From an uncultured Bacteroidales bacterium (GTDB lineage: Bacteria; Bacteroidota; Bacteroidia; Bacteroidales; SZUA-534): DNA of 64,000 nt. Shown piece by piece: positions 8,224 to 16,307 of the stretch. The translations under genes and the position numbers were made by a program. The number at the start of each line of letters is the position of its first letter. Position 1 is the first letter of the stretch. The notes under the pieces were generated by a model that worked only from the letters and a program-made list of their open reading frames with translations, searched no databases and was not told where the DNA came from. The stretch covers positions 116,396 through 180,395 of the forward strand of contig CADASL010000010.1 in NCBI GenBank assembly GCA_902790595.1, read 5' to 3'.

Positions 8224-8970
8224 TTACAAGCTGTTGTTCAGCAGGCTGCCGTTGTTCAGTTTCTCGAACAGCTTGGCCGGAATCATTGCGTTCTCTATTG
8301 CGGCCAGGTGATTGGCGTTGTGGAGGTCGGTGCCGAGAAAATCGCACATATCGTTTTCGATGAGCCAGCGGGCCATTTTCTTTACAGACGGCGAGTATGC
8401 GCCTATTATCGACATAATATTGATTTGGAACAATATGCCCCGGTCGTGGAACTCTTGCATCAGGCTGTGGCAGTTGTGCCAGTAGAGGTAGCGCTCCGGG
8501 TGAGCCAGCACGGGCTTGTAGCCGTTGATTTGCATCTCAAAAACCGTCTCGTCGAAGTTGCGGTGCTGATTGGTGAACGAGCACTCAAAAAGCAGTCTTT
8601 TTCCTCCAAAGGTGAGCATTGGTTTTTTGCTGACATCGTGCATAAAATCGTAGTCGATGTAATATTCGGCGGCCACATCAAGCTCAACGTCAACCGATTG
8701 GCGCGCCAGTTCGGCTTTAAGTGTTTCAAGTTTCTTCTTCACCCCGTCGGCAGTGTTGTTGTAGAAGCCTGTCATAAAGTGCGGGGTAATAATCAGTTTC
8801 TTGTAGCCTAACTGTTGCATTCCTTTGATGAGGCTGACGCTCTCTTCCAGCGATTTTGAGCCGTCGTCGGCGTTCGGAATAAGGTGTGAGTGCATATCGC
8901 ACGTCAAACCCAACTCGCGCAAAGGAACGAGCTGCTCCGTTTTTTTTCCGAATAAACCAAGGAATGCCAT
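8224..8970 (-). CDS. PHP-domain tyrosine-protein phosphatase (CpsB/YwqE type)
   Basis: The 248-residue protein has the PHP metal-binding start 'CDMHSHLIPNADDGSKS' (residues 24-40, His27 and His29), then 'ITPHF' and 'LAHPERY', and ends with a 'GTDLHN' motif. Together these are the metal ligands of CpsB/YwqE manganese-dependent tyrosine phosphatases, which act on the bacterial tyrosine kinases of capsule and exopolysaccharide export. The frame is open 48 bases further, but the ATG at 8970 ('MAFLGLFGKK') gives the family-like start. No cognate kinase gene lies in the window. Confidence 0.88.
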   Translation of the reverse strand: MAFLGLFGKKTEQLVPLRELGLTCDMHSHLIPNADDGSKSLEESVSLIKGMQQLGYKKLIITPHFMTGFYNNTADGVKKKLETLKAELARQSVDVELDVAAEYYIDYDFMHDVSKKPMLTFGGKRLLFECSFTNQHRNFDETVFEMQINGYKPVLAHPERYLYWHNCHSLMQEFHDRGILFQINIMSIIGAYSPSVKKMARWLIENDMCDFLGTDLHNANHLAAIENAMIPAKLFEKLNNGSLLNNSL

Positions 8971-9066
8971 AGTAATTTTCTTTGCCGCAAAGATGAGGAT
9001 TTTATGGGGGATTAGCAAATGACACGGGAAAAATCGGAGTTGGTGCTCACAACTCGCAATTATTTA

Positions 9067-9074
9067 TAAATTTG
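9067..9074 (+). promoter_or_regulatory. -7 box TAAATTTG
   Basis: Perfect TAnnTTTG 17 bases before the ATG at 9092, implying a leader of about ten bases. Confidence 0.6.
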
Positions 9075-9091
9075 TTGGCAAAACAGCTACT

Positions 9092-10069
9092 ATGCTCGAT
9101 TTAGGAAGCCACATCATTCGACTTTTGTTCACGCACGATTGTGTGATTGTGCCTGGATTCGGTGGCTTTGTGGCCAACTATCAGGATGCCATTCACGATG
9201 AGTCGAGCCATACGTTCTCGCCGCCGTCGAAGAAGATTGTGTTCAACAGCAGTTTGTCGCACAACGACGGCTTGCTCATCACCAGTATTGCCGAGCAGCT
9301 GGAAATCAGCTACGACGAGGCCGCACAGCAGGTCCGTCAGAGCGTTGATGAGGCGTGGATAGCGCTTGAGAAGGGCGAGACGCTGAAATGGGAAGGCCTT
9401 GGAACATTCCATTATAACGATGACTCTGCCTTGATTTTCGACCCGCAGCTCACCGAGAATCTGCTGACGGATGCCTATGGTATGTTCTCGTTCCGTTTTC
9501 CGCCGCTGAGCTACCAGACTAAGCCAGAAATTGTCATCAACAACGATAATATCCGAAAAATGCCAGTCATCGACACACAAAAGCTATTGCGGTATGCGGC
9601 TGTTGTGCTTCCGCTTGCGGCTCTGATTGGACTGATTCCTATCTATAGCCATCACTCGCAGCAGGACGCCGGCGTGCCTGGTGTGCCTGAGCATCAGTCC
9701 ATTGAGGATACCATTTCGGCAACAATCCGGGAGCAGTCAGTTGATTATGCCATTACGGCTTCAACCGACAAGCGCACCGCCTTGTTCTACAACGAGGTTC
9801 CGCAGCAGAAAACGCAGGTTCCGCGCCAAAGGCAGAGCGGCATCTATTACATTATCGGCGGCAGCTTCAAAGACCGCGCCAATGCCGAAAAACACGTCAA
9901 AAAGTACATCAAGGCCGGTTTCGATTCGGAGATTGTCCAGACCGACAATCTTTACCGTGTCACGCTTGGCGTTTATGGCGACAAGGTGATTGCATTGCAC
10001 GAGCTGCGCCGCATCAGGGCAAAAGAGGAATTCAGCAACTCGTGGCTTTACACAAAGGCCAAAGATTGA
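9092..10069 (+). CDS. HU-CCDC81 and SPOR domain-containing envelope protein
   Basis: The 325-residue protein joins three parts. An N-terminal CCDC81-like HU domain (about 1-140) contains the signature 'THDCVIVPGFGGFVANYQ'. A single membrane helix is at 167-186. A C-terminal SPOR domain (about 250-325) begins 'GIYYIIGGSFKDRANAEKH'. SPOR domains bind denuded glycan strands of septal peptidoglycan, so the C-terminus should lie in the periplasm and the HU part in the cytoplasm. This suggests a link between DNA or another cytoplasmic partner and the division site, as an inference. The fusion is a Bacteroidetes family. Confidence 0.93.
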   Translation: MLDLGSHIIRLLFTHDCVIVPGFGGFVANYQDAIHDESSHTFSPPSKKIVFNSSLSHNDGLLITSIAEQLEISYDEAAQQVRQSVDEAWIALEKGETLKWEGLGTFHYNDDSALIFDPQLTENLLTDAYGMFSFRFPPLSYQTKPEIVINNDNIRKMPVIDTQKLLRYAAVVLPLAALIGLIPIYSHHSQQDAGVPGVPEHQSIEDTISATIREQSVDYAITASTDKRTALFYNEVPQQKTQVPRQRQSGIYYIIGGSFKDRANAEKHVKKYIKAGFDSEIVQTDNLYRVTLGVYGDKVIALHELRRIRAKEEFSNSWLYTKAKD

Positions 10070-10172
10070 TTAGCTGACTGATTGCATTATTGAATGTGAA
10101 TGGCTGATAAAGAGCGTGTTATCTCCAGCTATTTTCTAACCTTCTAAACACTAAAATCTTTCCTCTTCCCCT

Positions 10173-11009
10173 TTATGCCACCTTTATGGTGATGACCGGA
10201 ATAGGGGAGTGATTCACAAGTTTTTGCGGATTCGAAATGGTGAATTGCTGCCAGCTGTTATCGAGGCGCTCGCTGGTGGCGGCAATCAGGTCGGCATCGT
10301 TCTCAAGTGCGAAATCAATCACCGCCTTCGCCGTTTTCGACTTCTTAACTCGCAGATAATCTTTGCTGTACCTTACATTGTGGCGGTCAAGATAAACGGT
10401 GACGGCTTTCATCGCCTCCTCCATTTTCTTCTGAGTCGAGAATTTGTTGTCGTTTCGCAAGTCAACAAGCATCATTTCAGCATCGAAGCTTTTTGCGATT
10501 TTGGCCACAACGGGTATTTTGAGGCGGGTGCGGTCGGTGTTGTCAATTGGTACCACAATGCGCCGCGGCTTTTGCGGAACGAAGTTGTATTTGATGGTGA
10601 TTACAGGGCAGATGGCGTGGCTCACAATGCGGAAGGCGTTGCTTCCAACCCAGCGCTCCTGAAATCCCGACACGCCGTTGGTGCCGCTGATAATCATTGC
10701 CGCGTCGCCGTATTTGGCCTGGTTGCACACTTCGGTAAACACGCGACCCTCGCGTACGCAGAAGTCGATTCGGCCGTTCATCTTGCTCTTGAAGTGGGCA
10801 ATGATGCGCCTGAACTGGTTGATGGCCGACGATTTGAGAATCTCATCGTAGTCGCTGTAGCTGATTACGGGGTCGTAGTCGGCGTTGCGGCGTTTCACGT
10901 GTATCATTCTGATGTTGTAGTCCAGCGCGTTGGCATACAGCACTGCGTGCTCCATAGCGTTTATGGAGCTGGGCGAGAAATCAACCGGAACCAAAATGTA
11001 CTTGTCCAT
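10173..11009 (-). CDS. universal stress protein, tandem UspA domains
   Basis: A 278-residue protein made of two Usp domains. The first begins 'MDKYILVPVDFSPSSINAMEHA' (the usual Usp start, Asp in beta-strand 1) and the second begins near 'PRRIVVPIDNTDRTRLK'. The first ends 'ISGTNGVSGFQERWVGSNAFRIV', close to the ATP-binding G-2x-G-9x-G(S/T) motif of ATP-type Usps; the second ends 'IAATSERLDNSWQQFTI', which departs from it. Cytoplasmic stress-response protein; the ligand is unproven. It lies 63 bases downstream of the LEA2-like lipoprotein, with no clear promoter between, so both may be on one mRNA. Confidence 0.9.
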   Translation of the reverse strand: MDKYILVPVDFSPSSINAMEHAVLYANALDYNIRMIHVKRRNADYDPVISYSDYDEILKSSAINQFRRIIAHFKSKMNGRIDFCVREGRVFTEVCNQAKYGDAAMIISGTNGVSGFQERWVGSNAFRIVSHAICPVITIKYNFVPQKPRRIVVPIDNTDRTRLKIPVVAKIAKSFDAEMMLVDLRNDNKFSTQKKMEEAMKAVTVYLDRHNVRYSKDYLRVKKSKTAKAVIDFALENDADLIAATSERLDNSWQQFTISNPQKLVNHSPIPVITIKVA

Positions 11010-11072
11010 ACTGGCAGTTTTTCAGTTGGCAATATATATCGATATTTTTGAAAACACAACCGCAGGGAAAAG

Positions 11073-11555
11073 TTATAATTCCGTTTGTTTGCGTTTCTGT
11101 TGTGGCACTATGTCGCTGATTTTCACCGATGTATCGATGCTGATTTTCCGCTTGAAAACGCCGTATTCGCCATCGACAGTGCCGGTGAGCTTGATGTTGC
11201 CGCTGTTCAGAAACCAATCTCGTGCCGATGTGATGCCCACCTTGAGCGTTTCAACGGTGTTCAGCTTTATGGTGAAATCGCAGTCGGCGTAGCTGCGGGC
11301 GGCGATTTTTATCGGCTCGTCAACCAGCAGCTTCCCGGCTTTAATGTCGCGCATAGTTACATCAACATCGGCGTTTTTGATAGTGATGCTGTGCTTGTTT
11401 GGGTTGTAAACCTTCACGTTGGCGGTTGCCGTTATCTGGCTTAATTTGGCCTCGGTGATGTTTATTGCGTTGACACCGGCAAATTCGGGTGCGGCCACAT
11501 TGCCGCAGCTTTGGAGCATCAGGGCCAGCAGGCCGGTTGTGACTAATTTTCTCAT
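11073..11555 (-). CDS. LEA14/WHy-like lipoprotein
   Basis: A 160-residue protein with lipobox 'LMLQSC' (Cys17). The rest matches the LEA2 (LEA14/WHy) beta-sandwich: 'ATANVKVYNPNKHSITIKNADVDVTM' is the typical 'NPN' first strand pair, followed by 'ISIDTSVKISDIV' at the end. Periplasmic or outer-membrane-anchored, role unknown. I take the ATG at 11555; an earlier in-frame start at 11570 would add five residues before the signal peptide. It lies just past the exbBD terminator. Confidence 0.8.
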   Translation of the reverse strand: MRKLVTTGLLALMLQSCGNVAAPEFAGVNAINITEAKLSQITATANVKVYNPNKHSITIKNADVDVTMRDIKAGKLLVDEPIKIAARSYADCDFTIKLNTVETLKVGITSARDWFLNSGNIKLTGTVDGEYGVFKRKISIDTSVKISDIVPQQKRKQTEL

Positions 11556-11568
11556 ATCGGCATAAATC

Positions 11569-11606
11569 AAAAAAAAGGATGGTCACTTTTCAGCAGCCAT
11601 CCTTTT
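11569..11606 (-). terminator. intrinsic terminator of the exbB-exbD operon
   Basis: Read on the minus strand, AAAAGGATGG (11606-11597) pairs with CCATCCTTTT (11582-11573), followed by further T to 11569. It lies 24 bases past the exbD stop at 11630 and overlaps the region in front of the LEA2-like gene. Confidence 0.88.
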
Positions 11607-11629
11607 GGGAGTCTATAAGTTGGCCAAAA

Positions 11630-12103
11630 TCAATTATTTCTAACCTTCTTTTTGGTTGAATAGTTGATTTTCAGCGCACTAACTTTTCTCAACTCTTGTT
11701 TCACATCGCTGACGATACCCATTTTAGTGTCCTCGTCAACTTTGAGTGATGTTGTCATCAACGGAATCTCCTTCTCATCCTTCTGCTGGCGCTCAGCGTC
11801 AATGTATTCGGCAATGTCTTTAACATCGGCGAACTGGTCGTTCAGCTGGATACGAGGCTCGGTACCGTAGGCCTTGGTGAATTTCTCTTTCGGTTTGCCA
11901 ATGTAGATGTAGCTTACCAAAGACTTCTTCTCGAGTTTTTTAATCTCGCTGGCCATAGGAACGTTCATCTTCACCTTCAAATCAACCTCCTTCATTGTGG
12001 TTGAAACCATAAAGAAGAAGAGCAGCATATAAACCACGTCAGGAAGCGAGGATGTTGAAATTGCGGGCACTTCTTTTTTGCCGCCGTCTCTAAATTTTCC
12101 CAT
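11630..12103 (-). CDS. exbD: ExbD/TolR family biopolymer transport protein (second copy)
   Basis: A 157-residue ExbD/TolR protein: short cytoplasmic N-terminus, one membrane helix at about 18-38 containing the conserved Asp in 'SSLPDVVYMLLFFFMVSTT' (Asp22, proton path), then a periplasmic domain. ExbB/ExbD use the proton gradient to energise TonB-dependent outer-membrane transport. Its ATG shares one base with the stop of the upstream exbD (TAATG at 12103). Last gene of the operon, followed by the terminator at 11569-11606. Confidence 0.93.
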   Translation of the reverse strand: MGKFRDGGKKEVPAISTSSLPDVVYMLLFFFMVSTTMKEVDLKVKMNVPMASEIKKLEKKSLVSYIYIGKPKEKFTKAYGTEPRIQLNDQFADVKDIAEYIDAERQQKDEKEIPLMTTSLKVDEDTKMGIVSDVKQELRKVSALKINYSTKKKVRNN

Positions 12104-12681
12104 TATTTTTTCCCTCCATAGTTTTTAGGTTCAGCCTCAGAAATTTTCTGCGGATAGATTTTCTTGATGGCGTCCTGTTGTTCCTTTTCCAAATCATCGT
12201 AGCGTTTGCCCCATTTTTTCTGTGCCAACTCGTTTCTCAACTCGTTGTAGGCTGCGGCCAGCTCGTCTTGAACCTGCACATACAGGCCGTACGATGTTCC
12301 GCGGTCGTTCTGGAGCGAGATAACCTGTTTCGACACAGGATAGTTGCCAAAGAACGGCACCTCTTCAACTTTCTTCTCGGGCAGTGTCGGGTCGTCGGCA
12401 GGGTTCTCAATGAACTCTTTCGCCTTCTTTTTCAACTCTCCGATGTGCATTGGCTCGCCCTCAACCATCAGTTGGTCGTTCTTGTTGATAAGGACAACAT
12501 ATACGTTTCTTTCCTTAATCTTCTGGTCATCGTTGATTTCCTCTTTCGGAACCGGAGGCGGAAGCATACGCGATATGCCCGCGTCAGTGTCCATAGTTGT
12601 TGATACCAGGAAGAATATCAACATCATAAACGCTGTGTCGGCCAACGATGCAGAAGGAATATCTGGTGTTTTACGTGCCAT
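12103..12681 (-). CDS. exbD: ExbD/TolR family biopolymer transport protein (first copy)
   Basis: A 192-residue ExbD/TolR protein with the helix at about 12-30 and conserved Asp15 in 'SASLADTAFMMLIFFLVSTT'. The periplasmic part is longer than in the second copy and has a Pro/Glu-rich start (LPPPVPKEE) and a charged C-terminus (KKWGKRYDDLEKEQQDA). Two different ExbD proteins in a row after one ExbB is the usual Bacteroidetes arrangement; they probably form a mixed complex. It starts 19 bases after the membrane-protein gene. Confidence 0.93.
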   Translation of the reverse strand: MARKTPDIPSASLADTAFMMLIFFLVSTTMDTDAGISRMLPPPVPKEEINDDQKIKERNVYVVLINKNDQLMVEGEPMHIGELKKKAKEFIENPADDPTLPEKKVEEVPFFGNYPVSKQVISLQNDRGTSYGLYVQVQDELAAAYNELRNELAQKKWGKRYDDLEKEQQDAIKKIYPQKISEAEPKNYGGKK

Positions 12682-12700
12682 AATTAATTATTTAACTCCT

Positions 12701-13123
12701 CTATTTCGATACGGCGGCGCGGACAGCCGTGAATGCCAAACCGAAAATTGCTGTACCAAACAGAAGATAAGTTACATATAATGATGTGTCAACCCATTTT
12801 GCCACAGTAAGTGTCAGATTGTAATCCTCAACTCCGAAGAATGTCGGAAGTGTGTCTGAAGCAAACGAGTGGGCGCCGAAAATGATTACCGCAGCCAAAG
12901 CAAGCACACCCAGAAGTGTGAGAGCGCTCTTCTTCGACGACAACATTCCAATCAGCGACATCACAATGATTACCAAGAATGAGCCTCCGGCAAGGATATA
13001 TGTCCATATCAGCAGCCAGTCGATGTATTCGCCCGTCATAAACGTGACGATACCCGAAACAGCGCTCACCGCCAGCAAAACGCCGGAGAAGATGGCTAAT
13101 ATTTTAGATGTTAACGAATTCAT
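12701..13123 (-). CDS. four-helix membrane protein between exbB and exbD
   Basis: A 140-residue protein with four hydrophobic segments (about 7-29, 36-60, 67-87, 112-135) and very few charged residues. No family recognised. It is inserted between exbB (gap 2 bases) and the two exbD genes, so it is most likely an accessory subunit of the same proton-driven complex; that is inference from position. Confidence 0.75.
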   Translation of the reverse strand: MNSLTSKILAIFSGVLLAVSAVSGIVTFMTGEYIDWLLIWTYILAGGSFLVIIVMSLIGMLSSKKSALTLLGVLALAAVIIFGAHSFASDTLPTFFGVEDYNLTLTVAKWVDTSLYVTYLLFGTAIFGLAFTAVRAAVSK

Positions 13124-13125
13124 TT

Positions 13126-13932
13126 TTATTTGTTTTTCAAGTTGTACTTATAAAGCATATCAGTCAGAGTGATAGATGCGTCTTCCATATCGTTGACAAT
13201 GCTGTCGATTTTTGATACGAAGTAGTTATAGAACACTTGAAGAATCATAGCTACGATAAGACCAGCCATTGTTGTGATAAGGGCAACTGAGATACCACCT
13301 GCAACCAATGCCGGGCTGATGTCACCTGCAACCTTGATTGAGTCGAAGGCCTGCACCATACCAATAACTGTTCCCAAGAATCCCAACATAGGAGCCAAGG
13401 CGATGAACAGGGCAATCCACGAAAGGTTCTTCTCTAACAAGCCAGTTTGAACACCGCCGTAAGAGATAACGGCTTTCTCAACCATATCAAGACCGGCGTC
13501 GTAGCGGTCGAGACCTTGGTAGAAGATGCTTGCCACCGGGCCACGGCTGTTGCGGCATACCTCTTTGGCAGCTTCAACACCCTGCTCGTTAAGGGCAGAC
13601 TCGATTTTTGCCAACAGCTTTTTGGTGTTGGTCGACGAAAGGTTGAGGAAAAGAATACGCTCAACGCAGATGGCCAAACCGAGAATCAAGCAGAGGATAA
13701 CGGCCGACATAAAGCCTACACCACCCTCGATGAATTTCTGTTTGATAGCCTGATGGGCGCTTTGTCCTTCAATGGCGTCTTCGGCAACTTCTGCGGTAGC
13801 AGAGGCAGCCTCGTCTATAACAGCAGTTGTGTCAGCTGCTGCAACTGTGTCTTGGTCTTGCGCTTTCACGCAATTGATTGATGCCACTCCCAGCATCATA
13901 GTCACCACTAATAATGTGAATAACTTTTTCAT
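13126..13932 (-). CDS. exbB: ExbB/MotA/TolQ family proton channel protein
   Basis: The 268-residue protein has an N-terminal signal-like segment (1-24) and an Ala/Glu/Asp-rich periplasmic linker. The MotA/TolQ/ExbB core has helices near 72-95, 165-190 and 205-235, with the signature 'LSWIALFIALAPMLGFLGTVIGMV' (written here only in part: APMLGFLGTVIGM). First gene of the operon exbB-membrane protein-exbD-exbD. No tonB gene follows, so the partner TonB must be elsewhere. Confidence 0.93.
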   Translation of the reverse strand: MKKLFTLLVVTMMLGVASINCVKAQDQDTVAAADTTAVIDEAASATAEVAEDAIEGQSAHQAIKQKFIEGGVGFMSAVILCLILGLAICVERILFLNLSSTNTKKLLAKIESALNEQGVEAAKEVCRNSRGPVASIFYQGLDRYDAGLDMVEKAVISYGGVQTGLLEKNLSWIALFIALAPMLGFLGTVIGMVQAFDSIKVAGDISPALVAGGISVALITTMAGLIVAMILQVFYNYFVSKIDSIVNDMEDASITLTDMLYKYNLKNK

Positions 13933-13991
13933 AATCTTTCTTTTTTGTTATTACGGTTTGTTTACTTGTTATTAATTAAAAATCAATACCT

Positions 13992-14084
13992 TGGCGGAGA
14001 AAGGGGGATTCGAACCCACGATACCGTTTCACGCGGTATACACACTTTCCAGGCGTGCGCCTTAGACCACTCGGCCATTTCTCC
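13992..14084 (-). tRNA. tRNA-Ser (anticodon GGA)
   Basis: On the minus strand: acceptor GGAGAAA (14084-14078) pairs with TTTCTCC (14002-13996), discriminator G at 13995, and CCA is encoded at 13994-13992. The anticodon stem CACGC/GTGTG holds loop CTGGAAA, with anticodon GGA at 14050-14048 reading UCC/UCU. The long variable arm (GTATACCGCGTGAAACGGTAT region) is typical of tRNA-Ser. Unlike the tRNA-Leu in this window, its CCA end is genomically encoded. Confidence 0.95.
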
Positions 14085-14204
14085 GAACGCCCCAAACGGG
14101 GCATACAAAACGGCCGGCAAAATACAAAAAAAATCAAACGGAAACGGCCGCCGCCCTATTTTTTGCGAATAAGTTTTAGCGCCGCATTTGTTGCAAGGTT
14201 TTTC

Positions 14205-14235
14205 TTTGCCATATTCCGTTGGTTTGATATTTTTG
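14205..14235 (+). promoter_or_regulatory. rpiB: promoter of rpiB, TTTG-N19-TATTTTTG
   Basis: TTTG at 14205-14208 and TATTTTTG at 14228-14235, spacer exactly 19. The start site would be near 14242, giving a leader of about 78 bases with some GC-rich inverted repeats (CTCCCCGA near 14251, GAGGGG near 14281). Confidence 0.8.
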
Positions 14236-14320
14236 GCATCGGAAATGAAACTCCCCGACGGACGGTTCGCTTGCCGGCCCGAGGGGTTACTAAATGTCGA
14301 ACATTACACACCTATTAATT

Positions 14321-14755
14321 ATGAATTTAGCAATTGGCAGTGACCACGCAGGCTTTGAGACAAAGCAGATTCTGGTCGAATATTTGAAATCGAAGGGCCA
14401 CACGGTGACCGATTTTGGCACAAACTCGCCCGAGAGTATGGATTACCCCGATGTTGCCCACCCGCTGGCTGAGGCTGTTGAGCAGGGCAAGTTCGATTTG
14501 GGAATAACGCTCTGCGGAAGCGGTAACGGCATCAACATTACAGCCAACAAGCACCAGGGCATCCGCTCGGCTTTGTGCTGGAACACCGAGATTGCCGCTC
14601 TGGCCCGTCAGCACAACAACGCCAACATCTGCGCCATCCCGGCAAGGTTCATTTCGGTTGACTTGGCAAAGCAGGTTGTTGACACGTTCCTCAGCACCGG
14701 ATTCGAGGGTGGCCGCCATCAGCGCCGCATCGACAAAATTCCGGTGAAACATTAA
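14321..14755 (+). CDS. rpiB: ribose 5-phosphate isomerase B
   Basis: Interconverts ribose 5-phosphate and ribulose 5-phosphate in the pentose phosphate pathway. The 144-residue protein has 'AIGSDHAGFETK' at the start, 'DYPDVAH' (41-47), the phosphate/active-site loop 'LCGSGNGINI' with catalytic Cys65, and His98 in 'ARQHNNAN'. The frame also has an ATG at 14294, but the ATG at 14321 gives the standard start 'MNLAIGSDHAG'. It has a strong promoter upstream. Confidence 0.96.
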   Translation: MNLAIGSDHAGFETKQILVEYLKSKGHTVTDFGTNSPESMDYPDVAHPLAEAVEQGKFDLGITLCGSGNGINITANKHQGIRSALCWNTEIAALARQHNNANICAIPARFISVDLAKQVVDTFLSTGFEGGRHQRRIDKIPVKH

Positions 14756-14848
14756 TTGATGGATTGAAGGATTGAATGCGTGAAGGCGCGGAAAAGCCTA
14801 ACATTCAATCTCTCAGTTAATCAGTCATTCAATCAGTCAACTCTTGCT
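14756..14848. repeat. degenerate intergenic repeat tract (ATTGAA/ATTCAATC words)
   Basis: The gap between rpiB and the ABC gene is made of repeated short words: 'gattgaaggattgaatg' on one side and 'attcaatc...cattcaatcagtc' on the other, giving an imperfect inverted arrangement. It belongs to the family of A+T-rich intergenic tracts described in the findings. Confidence 0.55.
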
Positions 14849-15760
14849 ATGTCCATCGAGATAAAAAACCTGACAAAGTTCTACGGAACGCAGAAAGCCC
14901 TCGACAACGTGTCGTTCTCTGTGGGGAGCGGGACTGTTGTGGGCTTTTTGGGGCCGAACGGCGCGGGCAAGTCAACGCTGATGAAGATTGTCACCGGTCT
15001 GCTGTCGCCCACGAGCGGCACTGTTCTGGTTGAGGGTCTCGATGTTGCCGAAAGCTCAAGCAAAATCCGTCGGATGATAGGCTATCTGCCCGAGAACAAC
15101 CCTCTCTATTTGGATATGTATGTTAAAGAGTATCTGCAATATACAGCCAATTTGTATCATCTGCCGGACACTGACAAAGTGGTTGACGAGGTGATTGAGC
15201 GGACGGGGCTCGGGTCGGAGTGCAGGAAGAAAATCGGAGCGCTCTCAAAGGGTTACAAGCAGCGTGTGGGGCTGTCGCAGGCCATCATCCACAATCCTCG
15301 GGTGCTCATCCTCGACGAGCCGACAACCGGTCTCGACCCGAATCAGATTGTCGAAATCCGCAACCTGATTCTCGAACTCGGTCGCGAGAAAACCATTCTG
15401 CTATCAACCCACATAATGCAGGAGGTTCAGGCCATATGCCATCAGATGGCGATTCTTGACCACGGCGTTCTGGTGGCCAACGGAAGCCCCGAACAGATAG
15501 AGAAAACCATCGGCAACAGCCGCCGGCAGATAGAGGTTGAATTTAATTTGCCCGCAGATGAAAAAATGTTGCTACAAATTGCTAATATTGTTGCGGTGGA
15601 AAAAACGGCGGCCAGCACCTACATTTTGGAGTCGGACGCCGACGCCGACATCAGGCAGGATGTTTTCAACTTTGCCGTTCAGCACGGTTTGGCGGTGCTG
15701 GCAATGCAGGTGAAACAGAAGTCGATGGAGGATGTTTTCCGCGAGTTGACAAATAGATAA
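14849..15760 (+). CDS. ABC transporter ATP-binding protein, GldA-like
   Basis: The 303-residue protein has Walker A GPNGAGKS (35-42), signature 'LSKGYKQRVGL', Walker B 'VLILDEPTTGLDP' and H-loop 'STHIMQE', plus a C-terminal extension of about 80 residues typical of the GldA/CcmA-NosF-type exporters. In Bacteroidetes the closest known group is GldA, whose partners are GldF/GldG; no membrane partner gene lies nearby. The frame is open to 14780, but the ATG at 14849 gives the standard start 'MSIEIKNLTKFYG'. It is followed after 16 bases by the unknown gene at 15777. Confidence 0.88.
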   Translation: MSIEIKNLTKFYGTQKALDNVSFSVGSGTVVGFLGPNGAGKSTLMKIVTGLLSPTSGTVLVEGLDVAESSSKIRRMIGYLPENNPLYLDMYVKEYLQYTANLYHLPDTDKVVDEVIERTGLGSECRKKIGALSKGYKQRVGLSQAIIHNPRVLILDEPTTGLDPNQIVEIRNLILELGREKTILLSTHIMQEVQAICHQMAILDHGVLVANGSPEQIEKTIGNSRRQIEVEFNLPADEKMLLQIANIVAVEKTAASTYILESDADADIRQDVFNFAVQHGLAVLAMQVKQKSMEDVFRELTNR

Positions 15761-15776
15761 CTAAAAACGAAGCGAT

Positions 15777-16307
15777 ATGTCATTATTAAATGCAGCGAAC
15801 AAGCCGAAGAACATTCTGGAAATGTTGTCATTCGACCTCACAAAATTCTTTGCCGACAACGACTACTGCGAGATTGAAAGCAAAGACATTGAAGGCGTGT
15901 TTATGGTTGAGTTTGAGAAGGAGTTCCCCCTTGTCGAACTGGGTATGTTTGAGAAAGTTGTGTTCCGTCTGTTCAACGATAAGGACAACATCAACGGCAG
16001 CAACCACATCAATGTGACAATGCCGGCCAATCCGCGCTATATCACGCAGAAGAACGTACGCTCGCTGATTGACTCGCTCTACGGCATCTACGGCTACGAC
16101 GACGACCGCAAGGGCGAGTGGGACGAGAACGACAACAAGGCATTCCAGGCCAAAGACCTTGAGCGCCAGTGGACCATCGGCAACGACAAGTGCGTTTATG
16201 CCGTGAAAATGTCGTACACCGAAAAACACGGATTTTACCTGAAGATTTTCTTCTTCAACCGGCTGGTTGAGGCCATTAAGAAGGCAGATGAGCAATCTTA
16301 TTATTGA
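15777..16307 (+). CDS. conserved protein of unknown function upstream of coaX
   Basis: A 176-residue soluble, acidic protein without signal peptide or membrane segments. It has alternating beta/alpha pattern ('EGVFMVEFEKEFP', 'YAVKMSYTEKHGFYLKIFFFN') and ends in an amphipathic helix. No family recognised. It lies between the GldA-like gene (gap 16) and coaX (overlap 20 bases), so all three are probably one transcript. Confidence 0.75.
   Translation: MSLLNAANKPKNILEMLSFDLTKFFADNDYCEIESKDIEGVFMVEFEKEFPLVELGMFEKVVFRLFNDKDNINGSNHINVTMPANPRYITQKNVRSLIDSLYGIYGYDDDRKGEWDENDNKAFQAKDLERQWTIGNDKCVYAVKMSYTEKHGFYLKIFFFNRLVEAIKKADEQSYY

Noticed and set aside
14085..14204. Second tRNA or small RNA upstream of rpiB
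   Set aside because: GCCCC/GGGGC (about 14090-14103) is an isolated short hairpin; no tRNA arms or T-loop present.
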